DNA of 64,000 nucleotides from Rotaria socialis (GCA_905331475.1 CAJNYU010001021.1:149318-213317), one strand, 5' to 3'; shown: positions 38,872 to 51,879, numbered from the stretch's first letter. A program made the numbers and translations. The notes: a model not told the origin generated them from the sequence alone.

Positions 38872-41086
38872 ATGATTCGACGTATACTATCGAATAATGC
38901 ATGTTTTTCCTTGCAACACACATCCTATTTATTATCATTCGCTCGAACTCGCATAATTTCACAAGTATGTTATCATAGTGATTCAATTGATGGAGGTTTT
39001 CAAGAAGAAACACCATTCGATGAACAACGATTATCTTCGCAGGAAGCATCAGGCATATTACGAGCGCATGAAGCCAGTATTGATCTTGAAGCAAATTGCC
39101 CAGTAAAATATTATGAAGTTAATTATCTCGGTGCTAATAATCCACCGGGTATGTTTTGTTTTTATGTCGGAGAGACAACTATAAAGTAATCCCATGATGA
39201 AGTGTTAGCAGGATTCAAATATTGAAAATTTCTTTCCTATGATTTATTAATAAAATACTATTCATACTGCCTAGAGGATCGACAAGCTCAAGCACGTATT
39301 CATTCAGTTGATTCAAATATGTATCTATTTGGTGTATTCGATGGACACGGTGGCCCATGGTGTTCAGATGCCGTTGGTCAACGTCTATTTGAATATATTT
39401 CTGTAACATTACACTCACCCAATGATCTCGGAAGAATAATGAAAGAAGCGAAACGATTAGTGAGCACTCATCAAAGTCATATTCATAATCACGCTCATGA
39501 TAAAACAACATTGAATGCTATAACATCACTTCTACTTCATTCATATTATAATCCATATAAAGATACACGAAATTCAAAAATAAAAGAAATGCATCAAATG
39601 AATTTATTGAAACATATTGAAGATCTTTACACGAATTTCGATCATGAAAATACCGATATCGTGGCTGCATTAGAAAGTGCATTTGTTAAATTAGATCGAG
39701 ATATATGTGCTGAAGCAATACCTATTGAAACACAACATGTTGATGAAGATTTATTACAAATTTGTACAGCTGGTTCATGTGCATGTGTTGCATTAGTTAA
39801 AGATGATGATCTTTATGTAGCGAACTGTGGTGATGCAAGAGCTATTCTTGGTAAGTTAAAATTAGCCTACGGTAGAGATCTGGAGTTTTTTGGGAGGAGA
39901 AAAGCAAAATTAAGCAGACGAATAGAAACAAGATCCAATGCAATTTCATTATGAGATGAGAGAGAGAGAGTACGTCTTGCGTGCTTTTTTTTTCTTATTA
40001 GATAAAAGGAATGTAGAGTGTTACGCTTGTCAAAATTAATTTCTAAAGACGATATTCTCGCTGAACTAGTTGGAAATAATTGTCAGAACTTAAAACTCAG
40101 TCAGATTGTTAGACAAGGGAATAGAGAAACGCATTGTTGTCCGTTTTCTGCAAGCGCTATACAAAGAACAGTTTATAATGCAATTTATTGCTTTTTTCTT
40201 CATTCTGCGTGTAACCAATAGAACCGGCGTTGTTCGTGGGACCAGAAATAAGCGTTCCGTGTTCCGAGTAAGAGCGTAATTATTACGATGGGAAGGTTTT
40301 TGACTATATTCACCAGTGAAAAAGAAGAAGAAAAAAACGAGAACACTTTCTTTTTGTTTTTCAGGCACCGTTGACGATGAAGGTAATCCAGCAGTTATTG
40401 ATCTTTCACACGATCATAACATACGTAATCAAGCTGAAGTAAAACGTGTGGTACGTGAACATCCATCGAATGAAGCAAATTCCATCATACGTAGTGATCG
40501 TTTGCTTGGCTTATTGATGCCATTTCGTGCATTTGGTGATATACGTTTTAAATGGCCAGCTAATTATCTTCGTGAATATTTACAACCGTATTATAAAAAA
40601 GGCGATGCTATACCGCAATTTTATTTAACGCCACCCTATTTAACAGTTCGACCCGAAATAAGAAAACATAAATTAACGAAAAAAGATAAATTCATTGTAT
40701 TAGCTACCGATGGTGTTTGGGATTTATTATCGTCGGAAAAAGTTGTACAACTTATATTCAATCATCAAAAAGGCATACAAAGTTTTGATCGATTCGTATT
40801 GCATAAAACTGGTAATACAACAACGCTTAAATTAAAAGACATCAATGAATTACTACTAGCACGGCAACAAGCAATTAAAAATCAACCGATCGATCAAAAT
40901 TCAGCAACGCATTTAATACGTCAAGCACTTGCGTACACGTCAAAAGGACAGTTCGATAGTAAACTTTTATCTGATGTATTAACGTTTCCTAATCCACGTT
41001 CGATACGTGATGATATGACAATAACTGTTGTTTATTTTGATCAAGATTATATTGATCAGATACAAACAAAAGGAAAGACAAAATAA
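38872..41086 (+). CDS. Pyruvate dehydrogenase phosphatase, catalytic subunit
   Basis: PP2C-family phosphatase of the mitochondrial matrix that reactivates the pyruvate dehydrogenase complex. Exons 38872-39148, 39275-39850, 40365-41086; 525 codons. The start MIRRILSNNACF is an Arg/Ser-rich presequence. PP2C metal motifs are visible: VFDGHGG near residue 113 (vertebrate PDP has DGHAG), NCGDARA near 277, ATDGVWD near 400 and RDDMTITVV near 500. PDP-specific stretches are DRLLGLLMPFRAFGD and YLTVRPEI. The last intron (39851-40364) is 514 nt and would add stops if retained. A TTATTTTTAG acceptor is 7 nt before the ATG; a three-codon upstream ATG (38867) overlaps the start. Confidence 0.92.
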
Positions 41087-41987
41087 AGAAAACAAAAAAA
41101 AATATATATATATATGAAAAGTTTTATGTTTACTGGGATTCTTCTATATTTTTCTTCCTCTTTCTATCCCTATTTAATATGAAGCTATTTTTCATGTATA
41201 TTCCTAGCCTTTTACCTAACAGAAAAGCTCTTCTTCTTTTTTTTCTTGCTCGACTAATTATACATATTTCATATGATTACCTGTCATAAGTTTGCATCAG
41301 TCTATTCTTATTGTTCAGTAAGAATTTTATAGAATAAAAAGATTTACTTATATATTTAATCCAAACAATTTTCAACTCATCGCGTTCACAAGATTGCAAA
41401 TCAACATTTGGTTCTGATCGTATAAAATATGCAATGAATATTAGATTCTTAATAGGCATAAACAAGATATTTCCGGTGGAAGTAAAGAGAGACTTTCTTT
41501 TTTTATATGATTTAAATAAAGCCTGGGAGTATTTTCTTCAGCTCGGAAGCAAATTATACTTCCCAAAGTGATGTTCGCAATCGCTAGAACAGCTCTTTTA
41601 AGAATACTCTTGAAACATTGGAGCACATCGTCGGACTAAATGATTCAAATTTAAACTAAATCAGAACAAAAAAGACAGTATGCTTCATTTTCTGTGTTTG
41701 TTGAAATTCGAACAAAATTGTTTTTCTATCGGTTCGGTCAATTAACTTCATTTTGAAAATAATCATGTAGTTTAATCTATTCTTAATTGATAGATTATTG
41801 GGTAACGATTGTTATAGTTGTTTTTTCTCGACTTTTCTAACATTCTATTCATAGAAATTTTCGAGATCTATGTTCTATCATACTTATATTTCAATAAAAG
41901 AAAAACGTAGTTCATAAAGTGTATGTTACAAAAACAAAATATCTGACATGATTTTTATGTAGAAAAAAAAATAAAACTGAAATACTA
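41087..41987. other. Convergent intergenic region
   Basis: Between the phosphatase gene (+) and the ankyrin gene (-), which converge. It starts with an AT microsatellite (41102-41115). It presumably holds both 3' UTRs; nothing else recognised. Confidence 0.5.
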
Positions 41988-43862
41988 TTATGAATAATAA
42001 GTATGTGCACCGGGTGAGGCTATGGCTAACGTTGAAGTTGATTTGCATAAGTAATCTACTTGATTACTTTTACCATCGTCATCGTCGGATGATGTTGATT
42101 CAATTTCGACTTGTTCATCGTTTTGTGCGTATGTATCAGTATTCGAATGTATTGTTGTATCAACAATATGATTTGGTTCAATGCACGTGTCAAAACCAAA
42201 TGATGAAGCTATGTGTTTAGTTGATTGTTGACTACTTTGATCAGTTGAAGGAGTTGCTATCGATGGAACTATATTGGAAAGAAGATTATGAGATGGACGT
42301 TTACTTGATGACGGCGAATTGACATCTTCATAATCATGTTCTTGATTGGTTCCATTTTCAGTATCGTCCATATCGGTTGTTATTGGTGGTGGTGGAGGAA
42401 ATTCAATTGTCGGCTCAATTGGAACTCGACGAGCACGATAAGTAAAACGTTCAGAATGTGGATGTAATGAATGATCATTAATATGATTTAATTCTGTTGG
42501 CACCTTCTGTGATGAGAGCTATGCAAAGAAAAATATAATGGTGCATTTTAATGAGAAAACTTGGTCGTACTGGCGTATCACGAGGTTCGATTATTTTCGG
42601 TGGTATTAGATGTTTTTGTTCACGTTTAGGGATGTGATATACTGAAGTGACTGTTACTTTGCAACTAGTCATGGGTGTGGGCGGTAGATTAGTTGTCCGT
42701 GAAGATTGTTCAGTCTATTGAAATAATCAGATTATGTTTTTTCAAAAAAAGATGAAGACTCACTTGAACATGTGGAACGCGTAATTTCGATGATTTTTGA
42801 TTGTTTGTTGTTGCTGTTAATGGTACTCGCGGAGTACGTTCATAATTATTTATGAATACTTTAGGAGTCATATCCAGTGAAGTTATTTCAGATGATTCGT
42901 CTTGTTGATAAGTATGATCGGGATTTGTGAATTTAGGTGAAATTTGAATTAAAGGACTGAAATATTCGTAGAGAAAATTAAAAAAGCTCTTTTTTTCATG
43001 TTGGATTTTTTTACATATTAGTTTTCCGTTCCAGCACCCATTCATGTGATTTTGTCCATGAATTAAACCAATCAAGATTATATCGACTATCGAGTACGCC
43101 GGGCATTCGTTTATCGAGATAAGCAAACATTTTTTGTCGTTTTGATACAGATTCCTGTGTTGCTGCCCAATGAATAGGTGTTAAATTCGAAGCATCTTTC
43201 ATTTTCAGACATTCATAAACATGTTTATCTTCTCGTTGTTGTTCGTCTTTAACATCTGCATCGTCATTTTTTTTGATCGATAATAACATATGTAAAATCG
43301 GAACATTACCCAATCGACAAGCTATGTGAATTGCTGTATGTCCAGCCGAAAGACGTCTTGAAAAAGGAAAAGAAAACGAATAATAGAAATCGAATTTTAT
43401 TGAAAACTAAAATAACATACAATTTTGGATCGGCTTTATTTGCTAAGAGATATTCAACACAAAGAACTTGATTGTAATATGTAGCTGTTGATAATGCTGA
43501 TTCACCATATAAATTAAGTGCATTGATGTCAATACCTATCCGAAGGAAAAAATAATAATGATGATTTTAATTCTAATGAATCTTTTAGATAGACTAATTT
43601 GTATAGACGACTAGACATCAGATTAGTTAAACAATGAGAGAGAATATTTGTCGTTTAACTTTTTCTATACATTTATCTAAATAGAGACGTGGAAAACTAG
43701 AATCACCCGCTGTGGAACCGGAACAACGTTTTAAAACTCTTAATATCTCAAGAGTAGAGTTTGATTCAATTTAAATTACTTACTATGTGATTGTAAAGAT
43801 TTTTGAATTTTAACCGTTTGGCCTAATCTTGCATATTGACAAAAATCGTCGGCATTGGCCAT
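41988..43862 (-). CDS. Ankyrin-repeat protein, family unknown
   Basis: Six exons: 43784-43862, 43535-43421, 43015-43356, 42764-42956, 42571-42714, 41988-42506 (the second being 43421-43535); 464 codons. The N-terminal 180 residues carry about four ankyrin units: INALNLYGESALSTATYYNQ, GHTAIHIACRLGNVPILHML and NLTPIHWAATQ are the clearest. The rest is low-complexity, Pro/Ser/Thr- and acid-rich, with IEFPPPPPITTD, and probably disordered. The fifth intron (donor after DTP, acceptor CATCACAG) is the least certain. The protein could be a cytoplasmic scaffold, but no partner or family is recognised. It lies 314 nt downstream of the USPL1-like gene, in the same direction. A GTTTTCAG acceptor is 3 nt before the ATG. 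Confidence 0.72.
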
Positions 43863-44176
43863 AATCTGAAAACATACTGTTAGAGTTAATCTCTCTTTGT
43901 CTCCTTATGTCTATGTATACACATGATCTAAATTTTATAGGAATGAATGAAAACTAACCAGAACGAAAAGAGAAAATACCAATAGAGATATAATCACGAT
44001 TGTGTCGATGAGCGACATCACCATAACAAATACAAATACTTTGTTAGAAAGCGTCTCTCTTTTTTTTCTGTTCTATTCACTTTAATGAATGTATCAATAT
44101 GATTCAACTTTTTTAATAAAAATGATATACAAAATAGTTTTCAGCTAAAACAAAATTAAAAAAACACTAGGAATGT

Positions 44177-45523
44177 CTATGCTGTTGTATATGGTTCCAT
44201 TCGTTTAGATTTTCGAGTTGGTGATAATTGCTCTAATGACCGATTATGAAGTGCTAGTGAATTAACGGTATGATCGTGTTCAAGTTTTGACTGAAATAAT
44301 GTTAAATAAATACTAGTCGTGGTATCATTATCATCCGATGTTCCTTCACTGGCTGTTGTTGCCGGGGATACTGATTCTAGTTCATCAAAACTATTAGAAT
44401 TGGTACTTTGACTTGGCATAAGTTTATCACTATCTAATGTTAAATCTAACTGATAACATTTTCGACTCATCCAAAGTGTAAGAAACTTCCCATGACTATC
44501 AATGGTTGATCGTCGACTGGATATATCGTTTCCATCGACTATCATAAAGTCGATATCTAAAATAAAAATTTTTACAAGAACAAAAATGTAAATTTTTAAA
44601 ATTAACCTTGACGTTGATAGACATTTAAAATGGAATGCAGTGTTACGTCAAATTCAATAATATAAATCATATCGTAAGTAACACCTTGTGTATGAATGAA
44701 ACGGTCGTTTACATTAATATGCAATCGATTTACTGTTAAAGCTAAACATGGGCTCAATCTATAATTCAACAACAGATTTCAATTGCATTTCGCTTTAGAA
44801 ATCTTACTGACTTTTTAAATGATGACGTTTTTAATTGATTCGGATCGTTGCATCGAAAACATGTACAAGAGATTTGATTCGATTCAATGAATAATGTTGA
44901 TTTTATTTCATCAACATCATGAATCACATCAGTAATACTAGAAAATAAAATTGACAATTTAGAATCTTGTCAATGAATCAAAATAGGAACTTTGGAAATT
45001 TACCTATTCAATATTCTACAGCCGCATTGCTGACATTGACAATGTTCATCAACAATGGTTGAAAATAATTCTTTGAGACATGGATCGGAACGAAAAAGTC
45101 GACGAATATTTTGTAGGATATTCGTATGTAAAGGATTTTGTCTAAAATATTAAATTCAATTTGTATAAATATGAGTCATAGGATGAACACAGATAAAATA
45201 ACAACATGTGAATGAGATTCATGTCTATAGCCACTACCGAAAATTGAACTATACATATCGTTATCATTTAGCTCTTACCTATAATTAAAAAATCTCTTGA
45301 CTCACTTTAATATAGTTTTTATAATATTCGAATAATCATTTAGAAGTTTTATTTGATCAATCGATGACGAAGAAAATAATGTTTGAGAAAGATTATAAAA
45401 TAATGTCGAATTTAGTGAACAACGATGTAGAAGATCTGTGAGACATGTTGATATTGTATAATAATTTGATGATATTTGTCTGGTCGTAATAAATGTCGAC
45501 CAAATATTTTCACTCGTGGCCAT
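44177..45523 (-). CDS. USPL1-like (C98/UCH-fold) protein without visible catalytic core
   Basis: Five exons: 45306-45523, 45004-45141, 44812-44937, 44607-44758, 44177-44556; 338 codons. The centre has a Zn-binding look: CQCQQCGCR and, about 35 residues on, CTCFRCN. It is followed by KLSPCLALTVNRL, then IYIIEFDVTLHSILNVY. This order resembles the finger and palm of the SUMO protease USPL1 (C-x2-CG, C-x2-CN, KVSPIFMLHF). The catalytic Cys block expected upstream and the His of the HFxxW motif are not found. The C-terminal 100 residues are Ser/Thr-rich. Donor choice for exon 3 (GTCAGT) was set by frame. Either the N-terminal exons are missing or the protein is an inactive derivative. The family call is tentative. 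Confidence 0.5.
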
Positions 45524-45968
45524 TTTATGAGAAGAAATGGCAATTTAAATAGTTTTCTGTAAGACTAACTGCAGAAGTTGATTTATTTAGAGGTTTATGT
45601 ATTTTCAAATAGAATGGTTGATAAATATTACTGTCATTGAGCGACTTCTATCGATTCATATACTTGTACTCTCTGTGCTCATTAATCAAATGTTTGCTGA
45701 GAATACAAATACGTGAGATTGTAAATTAAATAACGAAGTGTCTCGATCACTTGTAATATAAATAAGAAAAGGCTTACCGATGACCATTCTCTATTATTTC
45801 ATGTAGACAATGACCTCGGTATCTAAACACGTTTTGAACAATTAGTAAATGATTATAAGCTTGTACATTCAACTACTATAAACGAATATATAAAAACGTG
45901 AGTTTATGTCGAAAGATGCCTTATTGAACATCCTTCGAAGTTTTATTTTTTTCTACAGATGTAAACCT
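45524..45968. other. Divergent intergenic region
   Basis: Between the USPL1-like gene (-) and the Ly6-domain gene (+), so it must contain both promoters. It ends in a pyrimidine tract with TTTTTTTCTACAG at 45946-45958, an acceptor 10 nt before the ATG at 45969. Confidence 0.5.
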
Positions 45969-48042
45969 ATGTCATTCAATAGAAAAATGATGATTATTGA
46001 ACAAAATTTGTTCGCTTTTGTTTTGATAAATTTTCTATCAAGACAACTTGTTGTCCATGGTATCGCAGGTCGCTGCTATTTATGTTCGCAAAGAACGCTC
46101 GCCGAATGTGCTGGTAATAATCAACCGGATTCAGCTATCTATACAGCTGTTCTTCAATATTATACGGAGCCATGCAATGGCCAATGTGTACTATTTCGAA
46201 ACGAAGATCTTTCAGTTGTACGTGGATGCTCGTGGACATATGGACATATGACATCTAAATCAACTGGATGGCATGATATAAGTCCAGGCGTACCAGCTTA
46301 TTTTTGTGATTCCTATTTATGTAATAATGGTACTTATGAACAACTACAACAACAACAAGTCTCAATGATAAAAACTGAAATTATCAATAATCCATTTGTT
46401 TTATTATCTCAACAATTATTTTCATTGGCAGCAAATAATCCGTCATTTCTACACACAGGTAAGTTGAATTCGAGAAAAAAAAACTTTCCCGATGCGCAAT
46501 CAATTGAAATATATATGATCGATCTATTTTTAGGTCCGCATCTATCTCCTTCTCTGCAGCAATGTTATTCATGTACGGCACGCTTTCAAGGTTGTGGAGA
46601 CTTTTTAGATCCCCATTATGCATCGAACTATATACGTCCATGTCCATCGAGCTGTATTATTTTTCGAAATCCTAATGATCTTAATTGTAAGTAAATTTAC
46701 ATAGACAAGAAAAACGAAAGATTTTCTTATTCGTATTGAAGTAATTACAAGAGATTGTTCAATATTTTGGCCGGAAGTACATGCTAAAAATGGTATTCAA
46801 AAATTATTGGGTACTGATGCATTTCTGTGTCAAGAATCACTGTAAGAAATTCTCGAAATAAAATATTCAATATAGTTTTTTTCTAATTTTAAAGATGCAA
46901 CGGAATTAACTTTGATTTTATCATGGGTTAGTATAAACTCTTCTTGAATATCGATTGATAAAAATTATTTTCATATTTAGGAATTTATCATAATCAGTTA
47001 CCATTTATTGTTCGATTTCCTACTAATGAAGCGATTCCAACAACAACCAAAGCAACAACTGATATTTATCATGATAATGTCATATGGGATGATCCGGATT
47101 TAGATTTTGCTCCTGTGGAATCTGCAATTTCAGCTATTTTAAAAGATTTTACTACTCCTTCTACTCGACTGACTACTGTCAAATCAAAAATACCATTCAA
47201 TAAACGAGATTCAAATAATACTTCAATGATCTCATCTTCAACATCCATATTATCAACTCGCGAAAACGATGAGCGTGATTGGATAATACTCAATACTAGT
47301 TCATCACCAACTATTACACAATATGAAAATTTGCTTGTCGTCGGCGACGACGACGACGACGACGATGATGATGATGATGATGATACGGAAAATAGTAGTG
47401 AAGATATCAATGAGTCCGATGGTGTAGAATTTCTTTCACCAAGTACTAATTTAAATTCTGATATAGATCTAGATCTAAATGGTAATAACCTTTCTCCTGA
47501 ATTAAAAGCAACAGCAATTATTAATTTGATTAATAATAGTCAATCATTATTTCCATCGAATTTTTCCAACAATACCCAAGATGAATTACTAGACTATATG
47601 AAATTATTACCAAAATTTCCTATACCACCATTCTCATGGATGACGAGTGTGATCAATCAAAATGAGAGTGAACTTTTTAATTCTACTACAACAACTACAG
47701 ATCAAAATGATGAATTCATAAATAGAACAACTTCAATAGCAGATATCCTCGGAGAATTTTGTAAAAATAAACAATGTCACCATGGTGGAAGATTAAATGC
47801 AGATTGTCTATGTCTTTGTCTACCGGCGTTTGTTGGAGATAATTGTGAAACACGTATAGAAGATTTATTTGTTTATTATTCTCATAACAATCTTTTTTTC
47901 CTATTTAGTACTTTGTGAACAAGAACCAACAGAAATTTGTGCTTTTATACTTGAACATGAATGCCAAAATGATCAAATTCTATATCTCTGTCCTCAATAC
48001 TGTCAGATGGATAATTGTTCATCGTCAGCAATGTTAGTATAG
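45969..48042 (+). CDS. Secreted protein: two Ly6-like domains, EGF-like and ShKT-like modules
   Basis: Six exons: 45969-46458, 46534-46686, 46742-46841, 46895-46926, 46981-47853, 47909-48042; 594 codons. A signal peptide (FAFVLINFLS) precedes domain 1 (CYLCSQRTLAEC to FCDSYLCNNG) and domain 2 (CYSCTARFQGCG to FLCQESLCNG). Both have the paired Cys and final C-N of Ly6/quiver-type folds. A Ser/Thr/Asn-rich linker of about 250 residues contains a 13-Asp run (GAC/GAT repeat). Then comes an EGF-like unit (CKNKQCHHGG, ending FVGDNCET). The last exon has six Cys spaced 7-7-8-3-4, as in ShKT domains. No membrane span or GPI signal is seen at the end, so it is probably extracellular matrix or cuticle. 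The start was set by the TTCTACAG acceptor. Confidence 0.75.
47342..47383 (+). repeat. GAC/GAT trinucleotide run
   Basis: Coding microsatellite giving about 13 Asp residues in the Ly6-domain protein. Confidence 0.9.
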
Positions 48043-48372
48043 TTGATATAAGACTTAAACTATGATGATTTAAATTCTTTCTGTGACGTTTGACTATGCA
48101 ATTTTTATAACAAAAAAATTTCTTTTACTAATCACGTCCTCAATGTATATCATTGAAAATATGTCTATGTAATCAAAGAAAAGAAAAGAAAAGAAAAAGA
48201 TAGTATCGACAGATGCATCACGTGATACATGGCTGCAAAAAAATATATACATATATGTTTTGTAACTTTTTTCCTCTACGATATAATTACGTTTAAAAGT
48301 AATAAACACAAAGTGCATTTTTTTCTTCTTCTATGTATTTCTTCAAGACATAAACATCGATTAAAATAAATA

Positions 48373-49453
48373 ATGAAATCAATGACCAGTCATGATACAT
48401 TATCTGTACCCCGTGATTTTATTTGTCCAATAACCAGAGAAATTATGCAAAATCCCGTTTTACTTGTTGAAGATGTAAGTTAATGTTGGTTTGAAATAAG
48501 ATATTTAATATTATTTCTATAATTAGGGTCATTCATATGAATTTGATGCAATAGAACGTTGGTTAACCGATAATAACACTTCACCAATGACAAATAAGAC
48601 CTTGAATGATCGTCGTTTTGTAAATAATTTTAATTTAAAAAGTGCTATTGAAGAATATTGTGCTCAACAAAATACAATTCTATCGTCAAATCAATTTTTA
48701 ACATTTAATATTCGTTACAGTCGTATGCCTAATACATGGAAAAATAAACCTACATTGAATATTCGTCTTAGTCTTCTTGGCAGTTCGAATGCAGGTAAAA
48801 CAACACTTGCAAGATATCTTCAATATGGCTTACAATCAAAATTTGTACATTTAAATTCTACAGTAACTGTAGCAGCGGATATTTCGTTTTTTTATTTGGA
48901 TCAATTATATGAAGATAAATATGTTGTTATAATTCAACTTTCGGATATACCTGGCATGGAACGATATGAATCATGTTGTGATAATCATTTTCGGCATTGC
49001 CATGGTGCACTTATAGTTACGGATTCAACAGATATTGATACACTTCAACGTGCAGAACTCTACTGGTATAAACAATTACAATTGAAAGGACAAGATCATG
49101 TAGAATCTATGCTTGTATGCAACAAAAGTGATCTATTTCAAGAACATTGTGACGATGATTATCGAAGAATATTTTTAGAACGTGCTGAAAATTTTGCATC
49201 ATTACATCAAATGCCTATTCATCATGTATCTGCATTACAAGGCGACAATATTTCATCCATATTTAAACAATTAATATTACGGATTTTACAGAATGAATTG
49301 TTATTAGATCAAATTAAAGAAAGTAGTAGTTTAGATGAAAGATCTTCAATAAAATTAAAACGGATGCGACGTGCACCAGCTACTCAGGTTTCACTTCAAT
49401 CATCAACAACAGAAGATGATTGCGATAGAAATTCATCTCGGCGTTGCTGTTAA
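48373..49453 (+). CDS. U-box domain fused to Rab-like small GTPase
   Basis: Exons 48373-48474 and 48527-49453; 343 codons. Residues 12-78 are a U-box: VPRDFICPITREIMQNPVLL, GHSYEFDAIERWL and SPMTNKTL, the fold of RING-like E3 ligases that bind E2 enzymes. Residues 110-300 are a Ras-superfamily G domain: P-loop GSSNAGKTT (about 119), the G3 motif as DIPGMER (about 173), G4 NKSD (about 232) and G5 SALQGD (about 269). The protein ends RRCC, a Rab-type double-Cys geranylgeranylation signal. In Rabs G3 is DTAGQE; here the catalytic Gln is Met, which predicts slow or absent GTP hydrolysis. Inferred role: a membrane-anchored ubiquitin ligase whose position or activity follows GTP state. The intron lies within the U-box, at codon 34, so the fusion does not come from a mispredicted junction between two domains. 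It is 330 nt downstream of the Ly6-domain gene. Confidence 0.88.
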
Positions 49454-51879
49454 TTTGTTTCTTTTTCTTTTTCTTTTGTCAATATATATTGTGGGACAAA
49501 TAAAAATTCATTATTTGAACATTGCTTTATATCGAATACAAAATGAGAGATTAGGATGTGGGTGGTGGATTCATATATTTGCTTATTCACACCCGCACAG
49601 ATCGTGAGCGACAACGTTCCTACCTCCTCCTGCACGACGGTCTGTGCCCAACGTAGCCATGGAACGAAAATCTTCTGTGGGATTACTATGAAAGAAGACA
49701 ATCAATATATACAGGCCCAAAGTTCGAATACACGCGATCATCGTAAAGATCGATTGACAACAAAAAATGGTGTGGCCTGCCTTGCTTAGCATAAGACCTA
49801 TGCCCACACACGCACCTTGAACCATTTTTACATTTCACTAGCCGCACTGAGACCTTTTCGTGAGATCAATATGAATTCAAAAGGCAGGTATCATTATGGC
49901 ATAGATCCCTGGTAAAAGCTATATTTTGAAAATAAGGACAGGATACAGAAGATAAAATGTCATTTTTATACAAGTATCGAATAAATAACGGCAGAAAAAT
50001 TTGAAACAAATATTATAATATATATATATACATGGAAAAGTAGACACAGAGCAAATTCATCTTGATCATTCACTTACTCCAGGCAGACCTTGTAACACGT
50101 GACTGATAACAATCTGCGGTTGCGCTGCATCAGGCTTGACAGTCCTGGTCGATCAAAACGGAATACGTTGAAGGTCTGCTTTTCGTCAGCAAACGATGAA
50201 AGAACGGCTAATTTACGGCCGTGTAACTGCATCAAGTATTTTAACCCATGCAGTCCGTTTATTTATCGTATTTTCATTGTAAACGGCCGTATGTGGACCG
50301 CACTGTTTGAGTTGGGAAATTCAAGTAAAATAACCGTCAGTTTCTTTGTCATCAAATTTGATATTTTCTAATTGCTGAAAAAATTGTTTTTAACAGCTGC
50401 TGGCTCTTCAGATTCTTTGACATACAAAAGAAACCGACTCTACAAAGAAAATGCACAATCGAGTAATTTAAAAAAATGTCACCATCAGAAATAAACTGAA
50501 ATCAACACTTAGATAAGTGTTGTTACATGTTTTAGTCTATATCACAAAAGTAGTGATCATTTGAAGTCGAACTATAATGAAAAAAACGTAACGGAAACCA
50601 AGTTCATTGAGCCTAGTAAAAATTATTGTTAAAACAGAAGCGCTTTTCATATAATAAAAAGAACATACGAGAACAGTTGACTCACTGATTAATTTTTTAC
50701 CGGTAATGATGTTTGTATTAGATCTCTTTCGGACAGTTGATGAGATTGGTAGCGCAGAACTCATTTTCTACATATATTAAAGAATATTTTTGAATAATCG
50801 AACTTTCTCTTGATTAAAAAGTAGAAATTTAAACAGAAAGCATTCCATGTATACATTTATATTAGTATTCTCGAAAGTTTCACTTGTTTCTCTGTGAACA
50901 TTGTTATTTTTTTCTTCGATTTTGGTTCGTGATTTATTCATCTTGCTAAACGAACGCGAAGCGATAAACATGACATGAAATGGGCTCGAGATGTCACCAA
51001 ATATCGAGTAAGTGACATCGATATGAATAATTTACTAGAGTCGACTTGTTGATTTAACACAAAAGTTCGCCGAACTACTGGATGTGAGTAGGGAATTTAT
51101 TTACCTGTTAGAGGGGGCGGGTTGGGCGGGGAGCCACTAAAAACCTTGCCTTAAAACTTACACTCACCGTTTTCCTAGAAAATATATGCCAGTTTCACAA
51201 AATAAAGCATTAATCAAATGCTTTTTTTTATATTCCATTATCAGTGGATCAATAACCTTGAATTCTGTAATAAAACTAAATATCAATAGTAAGATGACAT
51301 ATAAGTTCTATGATTCGTCTTTTAATTGATTATATTTCTTTTATGAAATAAAGAAAGAAAACGATCATTCTCAAATGCATGGTATATTACCACGAGGGCT
51401 AACCTGAATCTATTTATTTATTAAGGATTTATTGGGATTCATTGATTATGACGATGTTTTGACGCACCCACACCCTTATTATCACATTTCTCACTTGACT
51501 ATTTCTCATATTCATATGCATTAAGCAATTGTTGTTAGTCTGCTAATCGTTCATACGTGTTGGCGTTATATGTAATTGGTCATTCATATCCAGCGACGAA
51601 ATATACATCATCATACTTTCGGCATTTCTACTACTTTGCATGTGATTCGTATATAAATCAATTTCTCAATGAACTCGCTATAATGTCAACTGCTTGTAGA
51701 GAACAAAATAGATCATTCTGTGTGAATGCTTTCATGAAATGAAAGGCAAAATTATTTTGAAGACAACAATTAGAGTTGAATAAAAATACGTGAATAAGAA
51801 TTGCTTGTTTCTTACAACATATTCATCAGATTTCGCTGATTTCAAACATCTACTGTTTTTATTTCGTTCGACCATTATG
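49454..51879. other. Intergenic, no gene recognised
   Basis: The first 350 nt (49550-49830) are less AT-rich, with frames open on both strands but no domain. It includes the hairpin-prone stretch GTGTGGCCTGCC...GCCCACACAC, which could be a small RNA or a remnant. 50090-50300 is similar. A G-rich patch (GGGGGCGGGTTGGGCGGGG) lies near 51114-51131. No gene is supported. Confidence 0.45.

Noticed and set aside
49556-49825. Opposing frames in a less AT-rich patch after the U-box gene, or a structured RNA
   Set aside because: No domain, no known RNA motif, and both strands are equally open. It is noted as unexplained sequence only.
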